This document shows, piece after piece, positions 16,288 through 17,292 of a DNA stretch of 17,292 nt. How positions within the stretch are numbered: the stretch's first letter is position 1; the number at the start of each line of letters is the position of its first letter. The notes beneath the pieces were generated by a model, which saw only the letters and a list, made by a program, of their open reading frames with translations, did no database searches and was not told the DNA's origin. The stretch spans positions 1-17,292 of the forward strand of contig CANCEQ010000047.1 of assembly GCA_947375085.1 (NCBI GenBank). Direction: 5' to 3'. The position numbers and the translations under genes are program-made. The stretch is from Flavobacteriales bacterium. GTDB lineage: Bacteria > Bacteroidota > Bacteroidia > Flavobacteriales > Crocinitomicaceae.

Positions 16288-17193
16288 TTAATGAATTATA
16301 CTTGGTCTATCCTGATCCGAATCTCCTTTAACAATTAAATATTCATGCTCACACTTAAATGCAAATTTAATGTTTTTCACACCTGCATCCAAAGGTTCAA
16401 ACCATTGAGGTATAAGCATAGTATCTGATCTCTTATGAAACCCCATACTTTCAAATAATTCATTTGGAAATCCATAATTTAAACAATCGATATAATCAGA
16501 ATTTTCTTTTATCAATAATTCATTTAATCCAAATTCATCAATAAAAAATTTATCTTCAAAATCAACTATTCGAAGGCAATTCCCTTTTTCTGTCTCAATT
16601 TTTCTATATATAATACCCTGAAATTTATTGTAAGTATAAAATGGATGTAATTCATATCTATTTTTATAATACTCTTTTGATTTACTGAACTTGTTTTCAA
16701 AATAATTTTCAGATTCAACTTCTAATTTTTCAAAAGTTATAAGATTACTTGGCTTTAAAAAATACCAAACATTTAAAACCCCTGATTTCCAACCTCTTTT
16801 TAAATATAATTGTTCAATATCATCATTAATACCAATACTTCCAATTGAAGTTGGCTTAAAATCTTCCTCTAAAAAATCTAATAATTTTTTTCCAAGTCCT
16901 CTCGGATGCTCTTTATCATTTTTTTTCCAAATTGCTAACCAAATATCCTTATTCGATGTGTCATGAGAATATTGAGAGTGAGGAATAAAACCTAACACAA
17001 TATCAAACTCTTGTGTTAAAACATTAAAAGCGACTACAAAATTATATCTCTCATCTTCAATATTTAAATGTTGAAAATCAAGTAATTCATTATTTTTACT
17101 TAATATATGATCTTTCTTCCAATATTCATCAATGAACTTTTTTAACTTATCTCTTTCATCAAGCTTACAATACCTTATTTGATAATTTTCCAT
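16288..17193 (-). CDS. GNAT-like acyltransferase, possibly with two GNAT repeats
   Basis: This 301-residue protein is the first gene of the visible operon. Residues 1-145 look like a GNAT domain: the strand IWLAIWKK (84-91) is followed by HPRGLGKKLLDFLEE (96-110), which fits the acetyl-CoA pyrophosphate-binding loop and helix, and by IEQLYLKRGW (126-135), the usual closing YxxxGF-type segment. The second half ends in a similar way, with NELFESMGFHKRSDTMLIP (244-262), so a degenerate second GNAT repeat is plausible. The charged tail GDSDQDRPSIIH (290-301) is unexplained. It is a candidate for the missing N-acetyltransferase of the nonulosonic acid pathway, although its tight pairing with the deacetylase (two-base gap) suggests a joint modification step. 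No signal peptide or membrane helix is seen. Function is inferred only. Confidence 0.68.
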   Translation of the reverse strand: MENYQIRYCKLDERDKLKKFIDEYWKKDHILSKNNELLDFQHLNIEDERYNFVVAFNVLTQEFDIVLGFIPHSQYSHDTSNKDIWLAIWKKNDKEHPRGLGKKLLDFLEEDFKPTSIGSIGINDDIEQLYLKRGWKSGVLNVWYFLKPSNLITFEKLEVESENYFENKFSKSKEYYKNRYELHPFYTYNKFQGIIYRKIETEKGNCLRIVDFEDKFFIDEFGLNELLIKENSDYIDCLNYGFPNELFESMGFHKRSDTMLIPQWFEPLDAGVKNIKFAFKCEHEYLIVKGDSDQDRPSIIH

Positions 17194-17233
17194 ATTTTTT
17201 ATTAGAATATTTTAATGTTTAATCATATTTTTT

Positions 17234-17265
17234 CAAAAATAAGTTTATTTATTCAAACTATCAAG
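17234..17265 (-). promoter_or_regulatory. Candidate Bacteroidota-type promoter for the operon
   Basis: On the minus strand a TTG (17264-17262) is followed after 20 bases by TATTTTTG (17241-17234), which matches the -33 TTG and -7 TAnnTTTG pattern of the Bacteroidota primary sigma factor. The implied transcript would start near 17228 and leave a leader of about 35 bases before the GNAT-like ATG at 17193. The rest of 17194-17292 is A+T-rich and shows no gene. Such matches occur by chance in A+T-rich DNA, so this is tentative. Confidence 0.4.
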
Positions 17266-17292
17266 TTATAAAAGTTTTAATCTTTGTATTCA

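Overview
This window is most likely chromosomal DNA from a member of the Bacteroidota, probably a flavobacterium. It is strongly A+T-rich, starts mostly lack a Shine-Dalgarno sequence, the best promoter-like site matches the Bacteroidota pattern (TTG, about 20 bases, TAnnTTTG), and the proteins resemble flavobacterial surface-polysaccharide enzymes. This assignment comes from recognition of sequence character; no database search was run.

All 17 genes lie on the minus strand, so transcription runs from right (17.2 kb) to left (1). Most neighbours overlap or sit within 10 bases of each other. The only larger gaps are about 119 bases (15192-15310), 60 bases (3420-3479), 46 bases (4173-4218) and 28 bases (834-861). 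There is no RNA gene, IS element, integrase, CRISPR array or convincing terminator, and no gene-free stretch over 300 bases.

In order of transcription the layout is as follows. (1) 17193-15311: a GNAT-like acyltransferase and a NodB-type deacetylase without a signal peptide. (2) 15191-8040: a legionaminic-acid-type nonulosonic acid pathway, namely LegB dehydratase, LegC aminotransferase, LegI synthase, LegG hydrolysing 2-epimerase, a FemAB-like acyl or aminoacyl transferase, a CBS-domain sugar-1-phosphate nucleotidyltransferase of the PtmE type, and LegF/NeuA CMP-sugar synthetase. (3) 8046-4219: a GT-B-like protein that is the best candidate for the CMP-nonulosonate transferase, then a Wzx flippase and a Wzy polymerase. 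(4) 4172-862: a WbqC-family protein, a PIG-L deacetylase, an LpxD-like hexapeptide acyltransferase and a family 2 glycosyltransferase. (5) 833 to the left edge: the first 277 residues of a DegT/DnrJ/EryC1 sugar aminotransferase.

Together these genes describe a Wzx/Wzy-dependent capsule or O-antigen cluster. Its product should contain a di-N-acyl legionaminic acid-like sugar made through GDP-linked intermediates and activated as CMP-sugar. No initiating phosphoglycosyl transferase and only two glycosyltransferase candidates are visible, so the cluster should continue beyond coordinate 1. The most interesting points are the lack of a recognisable LegH N-acetyltransferase with a FemAB-like enzyme placed inside the pathway, the adjacent deacetylase and LpxD-like acyltransferase that could swap an N-acyl group, and the uncharacterised transferase beside legF.
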